DNA of 7,414 nucleotides from Clostridia bacterium (GTDB taxonomy: Bacteria; Bacillota; Clostridia; Christensenellales; Aristaeellaceae), in NCBI GenBank assembly GCA_900754755.1, contig CAAEEC010000394.1:1-7414 (forward strand), in the 5' to 3' direction. Numbering within the stretch: position 1 is the stretch's first letter; each line of letters begins with the position of its first letter. The notes under the pieces are model-generated. The model worked only from the letters and a program-made list of their open reading frames with translations, did not search any database and was not told the origin of the DNA. Below, in pieces: positions 1 to 5,877 of the stretch. A program made the translations under genes and the position numbers.

Positions 1-27
1 AAATCGAACCGCCAAAATCTATGGCGG
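1..27 (-). terminator. Weak terminator-like hairpin at left edge
   Basis: CCGCCA (9-14) and TGGCGG (22-27) form a perfect 6-bp stem with a 7-nt loop. Read on the minus strand it is followed by TTCGATTT, a poor and interrupted T tract. It lies about 114 nt downstream of the stop of the broken Rpn-family gene and could end that transcript. The rest of 1-140 holds no gene or other signal that I can see. Confidence 0.35.
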
Positions 28-140
28 CCCGCAAAACAAATCTATCCGCAAAATGAGCTCACACTGGCGCTTCTTTCTTCGCGCTCTTTCCGCAATATAT
101 TGGAAGACGCCAAACATAACTCCTCAAAGCACAATATGCT

Positions 141-869
141 CTACTCCTGCACGCCGGTTTCCCCGGCCAACTTTTCCACTTCCTCGCGCGAAAGGCCCGT
201 AAACGTCATCACCTGTTCTACCGTCAAATGCCCTTTCAGCATTGCACACGCGGTGTCCCGCTTTTCCGCCATTCGCCCTTCCGCACGCCCTTCCGCACGC
301 CCTTCCACACGGCCTTCTTGCAGGCCTTTTTCTCGCCCTTCCGCGCGGCCTTCTCGCAAGCCTTTCATACGCGCTTCCATGGCCGCATCGTATATCCGCG
401 TTTGATACATCATATATGCTTCCCTCCATTCTATGTCCATCTTCGCTTCTTCCACGGCTTCCTCAATCCTGTGGATCAATTCCACCTTGCTCCCGTGCAC
501 CGGATAAGCGCCCGGATTGTTGATATACGTTAGCATTTCCCGCAAAGTGTTCGCAATCTCTCCCCGCGTGCCCTTCGTATTGAAAAACAGCTTATACGCC
601 TCGTCTCGCAATTCCAGTGTTCCATCCTCCCGGCATACGTTGCGGAACGAATACCGGTACAACGATTTGCCAAACGGATCGAACGTACAGATAAAAATCA
701 CGTAGCTCGGCCGCATGGAATCGTAGTATTGTCCCTTCTCTAACTGGTTGGCATCTATGTGCGCTCTCCGCACCGGCCTGCGCTTCGCTGGCCCGGTGTT
801 CCGGCGCTGCGCACTCCGTGTGCTCGCGCCTCCAGGCGCTTCGCGCCCTCCGCTTCCCCGCATATGCAA
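141..869 (-). pseudogene. C-terminal fragment of Rpn-family PD-(D/E)XK nuclease/putative transposase
   Basis: This open frame carries the distal half of a Rpn/PD-(D/E)XK 'nuclease family transposase'. Homology-like sequence begins near I38 (758) with IDANQLEKGQYYDSM, followed by SYVIFICTFDPFGK, a stretch typical of this family, then RDEAYKLFFNTKGTRGE and a helical region. Residues about 171-200 are EGR-type repeats (REGRAEGREKGLQEGRVEGR and more). The end, LTVEQVMTFTGLSREEVEKL, matches the usual C-terminal helix-turn-helix-like tail. Residues 1-37 are Arg/Gly/Ala-rich and unlike the family, so they are probably read out of inserted DNA. The only starts are a TTG at 869 and ATGs at 863 and 716, and 869 and 863 lack a Shine-Dalgarno, so independent translation is doubtful. 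The N-terminal half, with the catalytic residues, lies in another frame at 887-1231. Family assignment is firm; pseudogene status is inferred. Confidence 0.75.
274..372 (-). repeat. 12-bp-period coding repeat (EGRA/EGRV units)
   Basis: On the plus strand the units look like cgcccttccgca, recurring three times in near-perfect form around 274-310 and in degraded form to about 372. On the minus strand they encode Glu-Gly-Arg-Ala/Val/Glu units. Such charged tandem tracts sit before the C-terminal tail in many Rpn/PD-(D/E)XK transposase-nucleases. The period of four codons suggests growth and loss by slippage without loss of frame. Confidence 0.7.
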
Positions 870-901
870 GCATTTACGTTTTTCATTCAGATGTGTTCCG
901 A
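759..901 (-). other. Foreign or scrambled insert interrupting the Rpn-family gene
   Basis: The catalytic half ends in family-like sequence at T110 (codon 902-904) and the C-terminal half resumes at IDANQ (758). In intact relatives only about 15-20 codons separate these points, including a conserved RYYQSM-like stretch that is absent here. The 143 nt present are not a multiple of three and are mostly very GC-rich. They contain the 9-bp direct repeat GCGCTTCGC (780-788 and 836-844) and several short inverted repeats, such as GCGCCT/AGGCGC and CCGG/CCGG. No open frame crosses it with family-like content. It could be a small insertion, a replacement by recombination, or an assembly error. The expected spacing is from family memory, not an alignment. 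Confidence 0.5.
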
Positions 902-1231
902 CGTTTGTAGCTCGATGTTATAGATGGACTTTCCATCATCCAAATACGCATCCAGCCGCACGCCCCGCTTGCCCGCCGCCCCGAAAAAGGCCTTTTGCAT
1001 TTCCGGCTTTGCCAAGCGCATCTTCGGCATATGGCGCTCTTCTTCCGCCGTTTCGTCCGTGTCCCAATCGATGTATTTTATGCGCGCGATTTTGCACTCC
1101 GGCAGCAGATATTCCAGCAACTGGGTGCAGATCGCCGGATTGCGCATTACATAGGAAAACATGAAGTCGTCCCGTATATCGACCTCGTCCACGCTCTTGC
1201 CGCGCATTTCCGCCCAGCCGTCTTTCGCCAT
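887..1231 (-). pseudogene. N-terminal (catalytic) fragment of Rpn-family PD-(D/E)XK nuclease
   Basis: A 114-residue frame holds the start and nuclease core of an Rpn/PD-(D/E)XK transposase-nuclease. Residues 19-47 (DIRDDFMFSYVMRNP...LLPEC) match the usual N-terminal helices. IKYID at 51-55 and GVRLDAYLDDGKSIYNIELQT at about 90-110 carry the active-site pattern: D94 in RLD, then E107-x-Q109 as the E-x-Q variant of (D/E)xK. The frame stops at TGA 887-889, four codons after the E-x-Q motif. I chose ATG 1231 because GGGGAG lies 8 nt upstream and the promoter -10 covers the ATG at 1261, which rules that start and the further-upstream one (1294) out. Members of this family promote RecA-independent DNA exchange. 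This one is likely dead as a full-length protein, although the short fragment should still be transcribed and translated. Confidence 0.75.
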
Positions 1232-1239
1232 CTTTCGCG

Positions 1240-1245
1240 CTCCCC
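1240..1245 (-). promoter_or_regulatory. Ribosome binding site fixing the Rpn-fragment start
   Basis: GGGGAG on the minus strand lies 8 nt before ATG 1231. The other in-frame ATGs (1261, 1294) fall in or upstream of the promoter -10, so this site decides the start. Confidence 0.6.
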
Positions 1246-1259
1246 GCTTTGCTGTCTCC

Positions 1260-1288
1260 ATTATACCATGCCCTGCTGCGTTTGACAA
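1260..1288 (-). promoter_or_regulatory. Sigma-A-type promoter of the Rpn-family gene
   Basis: On the minus strand, TTGTCA (1283-1288) and a perfect TATAAT (1260-1265) are separated by exactly 17 nt, and TGG directly before the -10 makes it an extended -10. The expected transcription start is near 1253, giving a leader of about 20 nt. This is the best promoter in the window and drives a broken gene. Confidence 0.75.
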
Positions 1289-1294
1289 TGACAA

Positions 1295-1330
1295 GAAGCA
1301 AAACCGCCGCAGGAAATGCCTCCCGCGGCG
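1295..1330 (-). terminator. Intrinsic terminator after the small membrane-protein gene
   Basis: Minus-strand CGCCGC (1325-1330) pairs with GCGGCG (1305-1310), with an inner AGG/CCT and a short loop, followed by GTTTTGCTTCTTG. It lies about 55 nt past the stop at 1385 and directly before the promoter of the next gene. The T tract is imperfect, so efficiency is uncertain. Confidence 0.55.
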
Positions 1331-1384
1331 TACAAGTATGCAACGTTCAATCCACCAGCCTATAGCGCCAGTGCCTCCAAGGCC

Positions 1385-1732
1385 TTATTCCCCTTCGTCT
1401 GTGGTTCCATAATCATCGTCCGCATAGCGCCTGCGGGAGCGGCGACGGTTGACCGGCAGACCCGCCACATAAATCAGCCCGATAATCCCCAGCAAAAACC
1501 CCGTCCAGAAATACCCCTCATAGCCCTTTTTCCCAGCCAGCTTGCGGGAAACCAGGCCATACACCACATGCGAAAGGATCAGCGTAAGAAGCGAAATAAC
1601 GTTGGCCATGGAGAACAATCCTATCGCCTGACCATACAGCGAATCCATACCATAAAACGGATTCATACCATCTGCGATCCCTACTACTTCAGCAAAGTAT
1701 TTAAGCGAATCCATGCCATAAAACGGACTCAT
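1385..1732 (-). CDS. Small two-helix membrane protein with duplicated N-terminus
   Basis: A 115-residue protein I cannot name. Hydrophobic segments at about 43-62 (ANVISLLTLILSHVVYGLVS) and 74-93 (YFWTGFLLGIIGLIYVAGLP) look like transmembrane helices. The second resembles the 'GFFLGIIGLI' segment common in small Firmicutes membrane proteins. A strongly basic patch (RRRSRRR, 96-102) and an acidic tail follow; the basic patch suggests a cytoplasmic C-terminus, though the loop RKLAGKKG is basic too, so topology is unsure. Residues 1-22 and 23-44 are tandem repeats that both begin with M-(S/N)-PFYGMDSL. The start at 1732 has GGAGGG 5 nt upstream; the repeat-internal ATG at 1666 has no good site. 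The gene has its own promoter (1767-1795) and a terminator. Function unknown; coding status is supported by the RBS, promoter, terminator and helices. Confidence 0.7.
   Translation of the reverse strand: MSPFYGMDSLKYFAEVVGIADGMNPFYGMDSLYGQAIGLFSMANVISLLTLILSHVVYGLVSRKLAGKKGYEGYFWTGFLLGIIGLIYVAGLPVNRRRSRRRYADDDYGTTDEGE
1638..1672 (-). repeat. 35-bp direct repeat, copy A (inside coding region)
   Basis: This copy matches 1704-1738 except at two positions, with a 66-bp offset (22 codons), so the reading frame is kept. Within it GAATCC (1641-1646) and GGATTC (1659-1664) form a perfect 6-bp inverted repeat around a 12-nt loop. Confidence 0.85.
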
Positions 1733-1738
1733 ACCATC
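1704..1738 (-). repeat. 35-bp direct repeat, copy B (covers the start codon)
   Basis: This is the second copy of the repeat and includes the start codon at 1730-1732. The inverted repeat here is GAATCC (1707-1712) with GGACTC (1725-1730). In the minus-strand mRNA the changed base still gives a G-U pair, so a hairpin abutting the start codon can form in both copies. Confidence 0.85.
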
Positions 1739-1766
1739 CCTCCGTACGGCGCTTGATTTCGCTTAT

Positions 1767-1795
1767 AGAATACCACACTTTTGCCCAAATTGCAA
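1767..1795 (-). promoter_or_regulatory. Predicted promoter of the small membrane-protein gene
   Basis: On the minus strand, TTGCAA (1790-1795), a 17-nt spacer ending in TGTGG, and TATTCT (1767-1772). TGG before the -10 gives an extended -10. It begins 17 nt after the end of the SNF2 gene, and I see no terminator between them, so read-through from the upstream operon is also possible. Confidence 0.55.
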
Positions 1796-1811
1796 TGGTT
1801 TTCCGCAATCG

Positions 1812-3524
1812 TCACGCCTCCGCCTGTTCCGACAGCAAGCGATCCACTAGCGCCAGGATATGTTCCCGCGCCTGGGATTCGGCAAAGAGTTGTTCTTCGG
1901 GCTCGGGTTGCGCGTCTCCCATTAGGCCCACAAACTGGCTGATTTTGAGGCCCAAAGCGTCCTGCATGGCCCGGTCGGAACCGTGCGGGCTGACGAGATA
2001 GTAGCACAAGAGGGAATCCTTCTGCCCAATGCGGTGCGCCCGGTCCTCCGCCTGCGAGTGAACCGCCGGCGACCAATCGAGCTCGCCAAAGACCACGCAC
2101 GTCGCGCTTTGCAAGTTGAGGCCGCTCGCGGCGCGCAGGGACAGGCAGAGAAGATTCGTCTTTTCCTCCATAAAGGCCGTGTACGAGGCTTCCTTCTGGC
2201 TTTCGTTTTCCCGGCCCGTGATAAAGCGCGGGCGGTATCCCTGCAATTCTTTCTTATAGATGTCCATCACGGCATGGTGGTGCGCCATCAGCAGCACGCG
2301 CTCGCCGCCCTCCAGCAGCGTGCGCACAAAGGCGCACACATAGGGCGCTTTTGCGATGCCCGTGGCCTGTCGTTCCACCTGGCTAATGGCGTCCGCCAGG
2401 ATGGCGCGGCGCGCGGCGTTCTCTTCCGCGCGATACTGCATCAGCGGCGCGAACGCGCCTTTCATCAATTCGCGATAAACCTTATCGTCCGAATCGATTT
2501 CGATCACCAGACGGCGCTTGGGCGGCAGTTCGCTGAGCACATCGCCCTTCACGCGGCGCAACATCAACCCTTCGCGCTTCAAATAGTCGCCCAGCAGATC
2601 GGGCTTGGCCACGATGTTGCTGCCATAGCCATAGCACCACTCGCGCGAAAAGCTCTCCCAATCGCCCAGAAAGTGGAAATCCAGCACGTTGATCACGTTC
2701 CAGATCTCGCCGCCGTGGTTGTAAATGGGCGTGCCGGAAAGGCCGACGACGTTTTCCGCCGCGGAAGAAACCAGGCTAGCCGCGGAATACTTTTCCGTGC
2801 CTGCGTGGCGCAATTCCTGCATTTCATCGAAAATCACGGTGCGGAAGCCCATCTTGGGCAGCGCTTCCTTCCAGCCGCGCAGAAGCAAATAATGCGTGAG
2901 GTAAATTTCCCCCTCAGGCAAATCATGGGGCGTAAGTCCACGCAAAACGTGCACGCGAATGTCCAGCCCCAAAAACCGGTCGATTTCCCGCCGCCAATTG
3001 GTCAAAAGGTGCGGCGGCGCGCAGATGAGCGCCGGATACGCCTTCGTAGCGCACAAAAACGCCAGCGCCTGCACGGTTTTTCCCAGGCCCATATCGTCTG
3101 CCAATAGGCAACGCCGGTTGTTCAGCAGAAACGCCAGTCCCTTTTTCTGGAAATCCATCAGCTCCGCGCAAAATTCTCCCGGCGGTTCGGCGCTCTCCGG
3201 CGCACGGCGCGCCGCCTCCCGCCGCACAGCGAATTCGCGCGCGTCTTCCAGCGCCTCTTCCCAGCGCGCGCGGTCGCTCTCGCGCACTTCCAATGGATAG
3301 CGCAACATCAGCCAATTTAGGTCGCCCACCACGCGGCGGTGCGCTGTGAAGCGCGCCAAGCCGCGGCCGCTCCCCTCGCAGCCGGGGAACAGGCGCTTAG
3401 CCATCTCAGTTACGCAGGGTTCAGCATGGATTTCCCAGCATTTGCGGCGGCGATTGTAAGAAAGCGTACCATAATGGTACGCGTCCGGGTCGCCATCGCG
3501 CAGATAGGGCGGATAGCGGTTCAT
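1812..3524 (-). CDS. SNF2-family DNA helicase/translocase
   Basis: A 570-residue superfamily 2 ATPase of the SNF2 group, expected to move along double-stranded DNA using ATP. Visible motifs in order: the QK of DFQKKGL near 127; Walker A DDMGLGKT at 143-150; Walker B DEMQ at 233-236, a DExQ form; LSGTP at 262-266; then in lobe 2 LSLRAASGLNLQSA (461-474) and QAEDRAHRIGQ (491-501), the SNF2 motif VI with its arginine fingers. Residues 1-115 are not part of the ATPase core (SYNRRRKCWEIHAEP, GDLNWLMLRYPLEV) and may recognise DNA or a partner. The frame is open to 3695, but ATG 3524 is preferred: it forms ATGA with the nuclease stop, has GGGGGA 7 nt upstream, and the extension is low-complexity Arg/Ala. 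Length fits compact bacterial and phage SNF2 proteins. The biological role (repair, phage-derived, defence) is inferred from the neighbour only. Confidence 0.9.
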   Translation of the reverse strand: MNRYPPYLRDGDPDAYHYGTLSYNRRRKCWEIHAEPCVTEMAKRLFPGCEGSGRGLARFTAHRRVVGDLNWLMLRYPLEVRESDRARWEEALEDAREFAVRREAARRAPESAEPPGEFCAELMDFQKKGLAFLLNNRRCLLADDMGLGKTVQALAFLCATKAYPALICAPPHLLTNWRREIDRFLGLDIRVHVLRGLTPHDLPEGEIYLTHYLLLRGWKEALPKMGFRTVIFDEMQELRHAGTEKYSAASLVSSAAENVVGLSGTPIYNHGGEIWNVINVLDFHFLGDWESFSREWCYGYGSNIVAKPDLLGDYLKREGLMLRRVKGDVLSELPPKRRLVIEIDSDDKVYRELMKGAFAPLMQYRAEENAARRAILADAISQVERQATGIAKAPYVCAFVRTLLEGGERVLLMAHHHAVMDIYKKELQGYRPRFITGRENESQKEASYTAFMEEKTNLLCLSLRAASGLNLQSATCVVFGELDWSPAVHSQAEDRAHRIGQKDSLLCYYLVSPHGSDRAMQDALGLKISQFVGLMGDAQPEPEEQLFAESQAREHILALVDRLLSEQAEA

Positions 3525-3886
3525 AGCGCGATCCCCCAATTCCGGCTCAGGCACACCGTGGCCACGGGCTTGCCTGCGATGTGCCGGGGCAAATCCACGC
3601 CGCTGCGCGTGGCCACAACGAGCGCGTCCAACGCCTCGCAACGCAAATACTTCTGGGCCTGCCGCACGAGCGCCGCGCGCCCGGCGTGCCGGCATTTCAC
3701 CTCAATGCCCACGCGCCCGGCCAAAAAATCCACCCGCGCGCCCGGCGCAATGCGCGCCTCATGCAAAAAAGCGATGCCCGCGCGCGAAAGCGCCTCGGCC
3801 ACTTTGCGATGCAGATCTTCTTCCAGGCCCGCCGCGTCCGGCCGCACGCCCCTGAGCGCCAGAGCGATCCGGCTCAATTCGTCCAT
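3521..3886 (-). CDS. Small PD-(D/E)XK nuclease, coupled to the SNF2 gene
   Basis: A 121-residue protein with the core of a PD-(D/E)XK nuclease. D53 in ARVDF, then E62-V63-K64 in GIEVKC after a short beta turn, give the D...ExK metal site. E22/E23 in the first helix is the usual extra acidic position, and Q76-x-x-x-Y80 resembles the QxxxY motif of RecB-like nucleases. The length is near the minimum for the fold, so it probably needs a partner or a dimer for specificity. ATG 3886 has GAGG 10 nt upstream and overlaps the preceding gene by 13 nt; a start at 3934 is possible but lacks support. Its stop overlaps the SNF2 start (ATGA), which points to translational coupling and joint action. It is not an obvious VRR-NUC or Hjc protein; Holliday-junction resolvase, restriction or repair nuclease are all possible. 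Confidence 0.75.
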   Translation of the reverse strand: MDELSRIALALRGVRPDAAGLEEDLHRKVAEALSRAGIAFLHEARIAPGARVDFLAGRVGIEVKCRHAGRAALVRQAQKYLRCEALDALVVATRSGVDLPRHIAGKPVATVCLSRNWGIAL

Positions 3887-4620
3887 CTTGCGCAAACCTC
3901 GCGATAGGATTCCACCGTGCCAATGTCCACGCACTCGCCGCTGGCAAGGTACACGCGCACTTCCTTGCGCTTACAAAGCCACTCGGCAAAATAGCCCGGC
4001 GCATCCGGCCGTTTGCCGGCAGCGCGGGATTCAGCAATCATGGCCGAAAACAGCGGAGCCGTATCCCGCCGGTAGAGATAAATGGCGCAGATGCCAATGT
4101 GGCTCTGCGGCTCCTGTGGCTTTTCCACCAGCGAAAGCACGCGGTTTTCCCCATCAAGCGTGGCCACGGCATAGCGCCGCAGCGTATCCACATCGTCAAT
4201 CCGCGTGCCGAGAAGCAAATCCCTGCCATGGCGGCGAAAATCCGCCGCAAAATCGCTCAGCGGAAAGGTGAATAGATTGTCGCTCGCGGCCACAAAAAGA
4301 TCGTCGTCGATCCCGGCGCGTTCCAGCACAAAAGCGATGTCCCCCACCGCACCGAGCCGATCCTCATTGCTGGTGGTGCCATCGTCGTGCACGGTGATGG
4401 GGCAATGGACTTGGACGGTCTGTCGCCATTCTTCAAAGGCGGGAGCAAACCGATGGTTCGTCACCAGATGAATGTGGTCGATTTCCGGGATGGCACGCAT
4501 GCCATCGAGCAGCCGGTCGAGAATCGTGCGTCCAGCCACAGGCAGCAGCGCCTTAGGCGTATCTTTCGTGAGCGGGTAAAGCCGCGTGGCGTACCCCGCT
4601 GCAAGAATGATGGCTTTCAT
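3874..4620 (-). CDS. Sugar-phosphate nucleotidyltransferase (NTP_transferase family)
   Basis: A 248-residue Rossmann-like nucleotidyltransferase that would join a sugar (or choline-like) phosphate to an NTP, releasing pyrophosphate, in the cytoplasm. The N-terminus carries the signature LAAGYATRLYPLT...PKALLPVAGR (7-31), with GYATRL in place of the usual GxGTRL. D114 in ASDNLF is the expected metal-binding aspartate, EKPQEP at 166-171 is the sugar-phosphate binding motif, and D232 in CVDIGTVESY is the second metal ligand. The length fits short RmlA-like, single-domain enzymes without a hexapeptide repeat tail. The substrate cannot be read from the sequence. ATG 4620 has AAGGAGA 4 nt upstream and a promoter at 4681-4709. 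It overlaps the nuclease gene by 13 nt; I see no functional tie, so it may be a chance neighbour or feed a surface glycan pathway outside the window. Confidence 0.85.
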   Translation of the reverse strand: MKAIILAAGYATRLYPLTKDTPKALLPVAGRTILDRLLDGMRAIPEIDHIHLVTNHRFAPAFEEWRQTVQVHCPITVHDDGTTSNEDRLGAVGDIAFVLERAGIDDDLFVAASDNLFTFPLSDFAADFRRHGRDLLLGTRIDDVDTLRRYAVATLDGENRVLSLVEKPQEPQSHIGICAIYLYRRDTAPLFSAMIAESRAAGKRPDAPGYFAEWLCKRKEVRVYLASGECVDIGTVESYREVCARWTN

Positions 4621-4680
4621 ACGCTCTCCTTATCTCCTATTGTTATATCAAAACCACGTTCGGTTTTTTCTCTCTCCATA

Positions 4681-4709
4681 AGGATACCACAAATTGGCTT
4701 AATATGCAA
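4681..4709 (-). promoter_or_regulatory. Predicted promoter of the nucleotidyltransferase-nuclease-SNF2 operon
   Basis: On the minus strand TTGCAT (4704-4709), 17 nt ending in TGTGG, then TATCCT (4681-4686). It lies between the terminator at 4771-4811 and the gene start at 4620, leaving a leader of about 50 nt. The leader holds a small AAAACC/GGTTTT hairpin of unclear meaning. Confidence 0.55.
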
Positions 4710-4770
4710 GGAAAATTGCAAAAACTCTTCCTGCGAAGCCGCGTTTCGCCATTTTCACCGGCGTCAACCA

Positions 4771-4811
4771 CAAAAAATAGAAGCCCCGCGTCTGGACGAA
4801 CGCAAAGCTTC
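4771..4811 (-). terminator. Intrinsic terminator of the importer/carboxypeptidase operon
   Basis: In the minus-strand RNA, GAAGC-UUU-GCGU (from 4811) pairs with ACGC-GGG-GCUUC (to 4780), a 12-bp stem with three U-G pairs and an 8-nt loop, followed by TATTTTTTG. It starts about 36 nt after the carboxypeptidase stop and separates that operon from the next promoter. This is the clearest terminator in the window. Confidence 0.85.
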
Positions 4812-4846
4812 CATAAACTCCGAATTGCATAAAGCCAAGCGGGCCG

Positions 4847-5857
4847 CTAACAATCCCCCTCCAGGATCATACGCATGGCTTGCTCAAACAAAATCATATG
4901 GGATCGCATCACCTGCGCATGGTTCTGCTTTTCCCCGGGCTGATCGCAAATGTGCTCGTTGCTTTCGAACACCGCGCTCACGCAGCCACACACATGGTGC
5001 ATGGCGCTGGGCAAGTTGAAAGAGGGCGGCGTATCGCCGCTTTCCTTTTCCGGAACATCGCGCACGGTGAAATACAGGCCTTCCTGGCGTGCCGCCGCAT
5101 CGCAGCGCAGGGCAAGGCGACGAATGGCTTCCCCACTTTCCCGGGGCACGTAGGCGGTCTGCAACAAATCGGCGATGGAATTGGTGCCGCCGTGCAGGTG
5201 CAGCGCAATGGCGGGCTTTTCCTCCTCCGCCAAGTCCAAAAGCGCCTGCGTTTCCCGCGCCATGGGGTGGAAGAAATTGTCATGCATCAGATTGATGCCA
5301 TCGTCGTTATAGTATCCGCCCAAAAAGCCCACATCGCCCCGCATGGGATGCACAAATTTGCACTGTGGCCAGCGATACAGCGTGCCATCCTTATGCGTGC
5401 CCATGCCCCAGTAGCTCAAATCGTCCTGCAGGCCGCCAAGCATGGAAGCGGGCTGCACACGCGCGCGCCCATCGGGATTGGCCACGGGCACGATGACCAC
5501 GCGCATCTGCCGGGCAGCCGATAAAAGCGCGGGATTCTCACCGCCCACAAAATCGCTGCCGCTATGTAGCAGAGAAATGAGAGCGGTAAGCGCGGCGATT
5601 CCCTCGGTTTCCTGGCCGTGCTCGCCGCCGATGAGCAGCAGCGTGCGCGAAGGCTGGGACAAATACGCCTTTTTATCGTGCGCGCCGCAGGCGGAACTGT
5701 AATTGGCGCTGCCCGCGCTCACCTGGCGCTCGCCAAACGCAAAGGCGAACAGCGCTCGTCCCCCCGCCGAGCGGCCAAACTCTCGCGCGCCGCACATCTG
5801 GGCAAGGCGCTCGACCGTGCCCAAATCGGATTTCCAGAATGCAGGCACCTGAAACAT
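4847..5857 (-). CDS. M14-family zinc carboxypeptidase-like protein
   Basis: A 336-residue metallopeptidase-like enzyme. Zinc-ligand motif H80-x-x-E83 lies in GGEHGQETEG, NPDGR at 127-131 follows as in M14 peptidases, H220 or H222 in ALHLHGG is the likely third ligand, and E298 in AVFESNEH fits the catalytic glutamate. The segment GINLMHDNFF (187-196) sits where carboxypeptidase A-type enzymes have GxDLNRNF, and here the Asn-Arg pair that holds the substrate carboxylate is not present, so specificity may differ from a classic carboxypeptidase. There is no signal peptide or membrane helix, so it is probably cytoplasmic. The ATG at 5857 has a perfect AAGGAGG 7 nt upstream. It begins 20 nt after the permease stop and is followed by a terminator, making it the last gene of the importer operon. 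It may trim an imported peptide- or amide-bearing ligand; this link is inferred. Confidence 0.85.
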   Translation of the reverse strand: MFQVPAFWKSDLGTVERLAQMCGAREFGRSAGGRALFAFAFGERQVSAGSANYSSACGAHDKKAYLSQPSRTLLLIGGEHGQETEGIAALTALISLLHSGSDFVGGENPALLSAARQMRVVIVPVANPDGRARVQPASMLGGLQDDLSYWGMGTHKDGTLYRWPQCKFVHPMRGDVGFLGGYYNDDGINLMHDNFFHPMARETQALLDLAEEEKPAIALHLHGGTNSIADLLQTAYVPRESGEAIRRLALRCDAAARQEGLYFTVRDVPEKESGDTPPSFNLPSAMHHVCGCVSAVFESNEHICDQPGEKQNHAQVMRSHMILFEQAMRMILEGDC

Positions 5858-5877
5858 GGCTTTCCCTCCTTATCCCC

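Noticed and set aside
274..372. CRISPR-like array of short repeats
   Set aside because: Units are 12 bp with no spacers and encode an in-frame EGR tract typical of this protein family.
748..1164. Plus-strand open frame across the Rpn junction
   Set aside because: Pro/Arg/Cys-rich, with no domain or RBS, antisense to two recognisable family fragments.
1742..1749. Palindrome CCGTACGG as an operator
   Set aside because: Eight bases of perfect symmetry overlapping the RBS region is weak by itself and no second copy was seen.
1983..3107. Long plus-strand open frame (374 codons) antisense to the SNF2 gene
   Set aside because: It runs opposite a clearly coding gene, is rich in His, Arg, Gln and Ala, and shows no domain; a shadow of the GC-rich coding strand.
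3525..3695. N-terminal extension of the SNF2 frame
   Set aside because: It would lie fully inside the nuclease gene, has no ribosome binding site, and is Arg/Ala-rich; the ATGA overlap start is better.
3339..4271. Plus-strand open frame (310 codons) across the nuclease and nucleotidyltransferase genes
   Set aside because: It is low-complexity Arg/Ser/Pro/Ala sequence with no RBS or domain, opposite two recognised genes.
4643..4668. Plus-strand terminator-like hairpin (AAAACC/GGTTTT followed by T's)
   Set aside because: The stem is AT-rich and weak, and no plus-strand gene lies upstream to be terminated.
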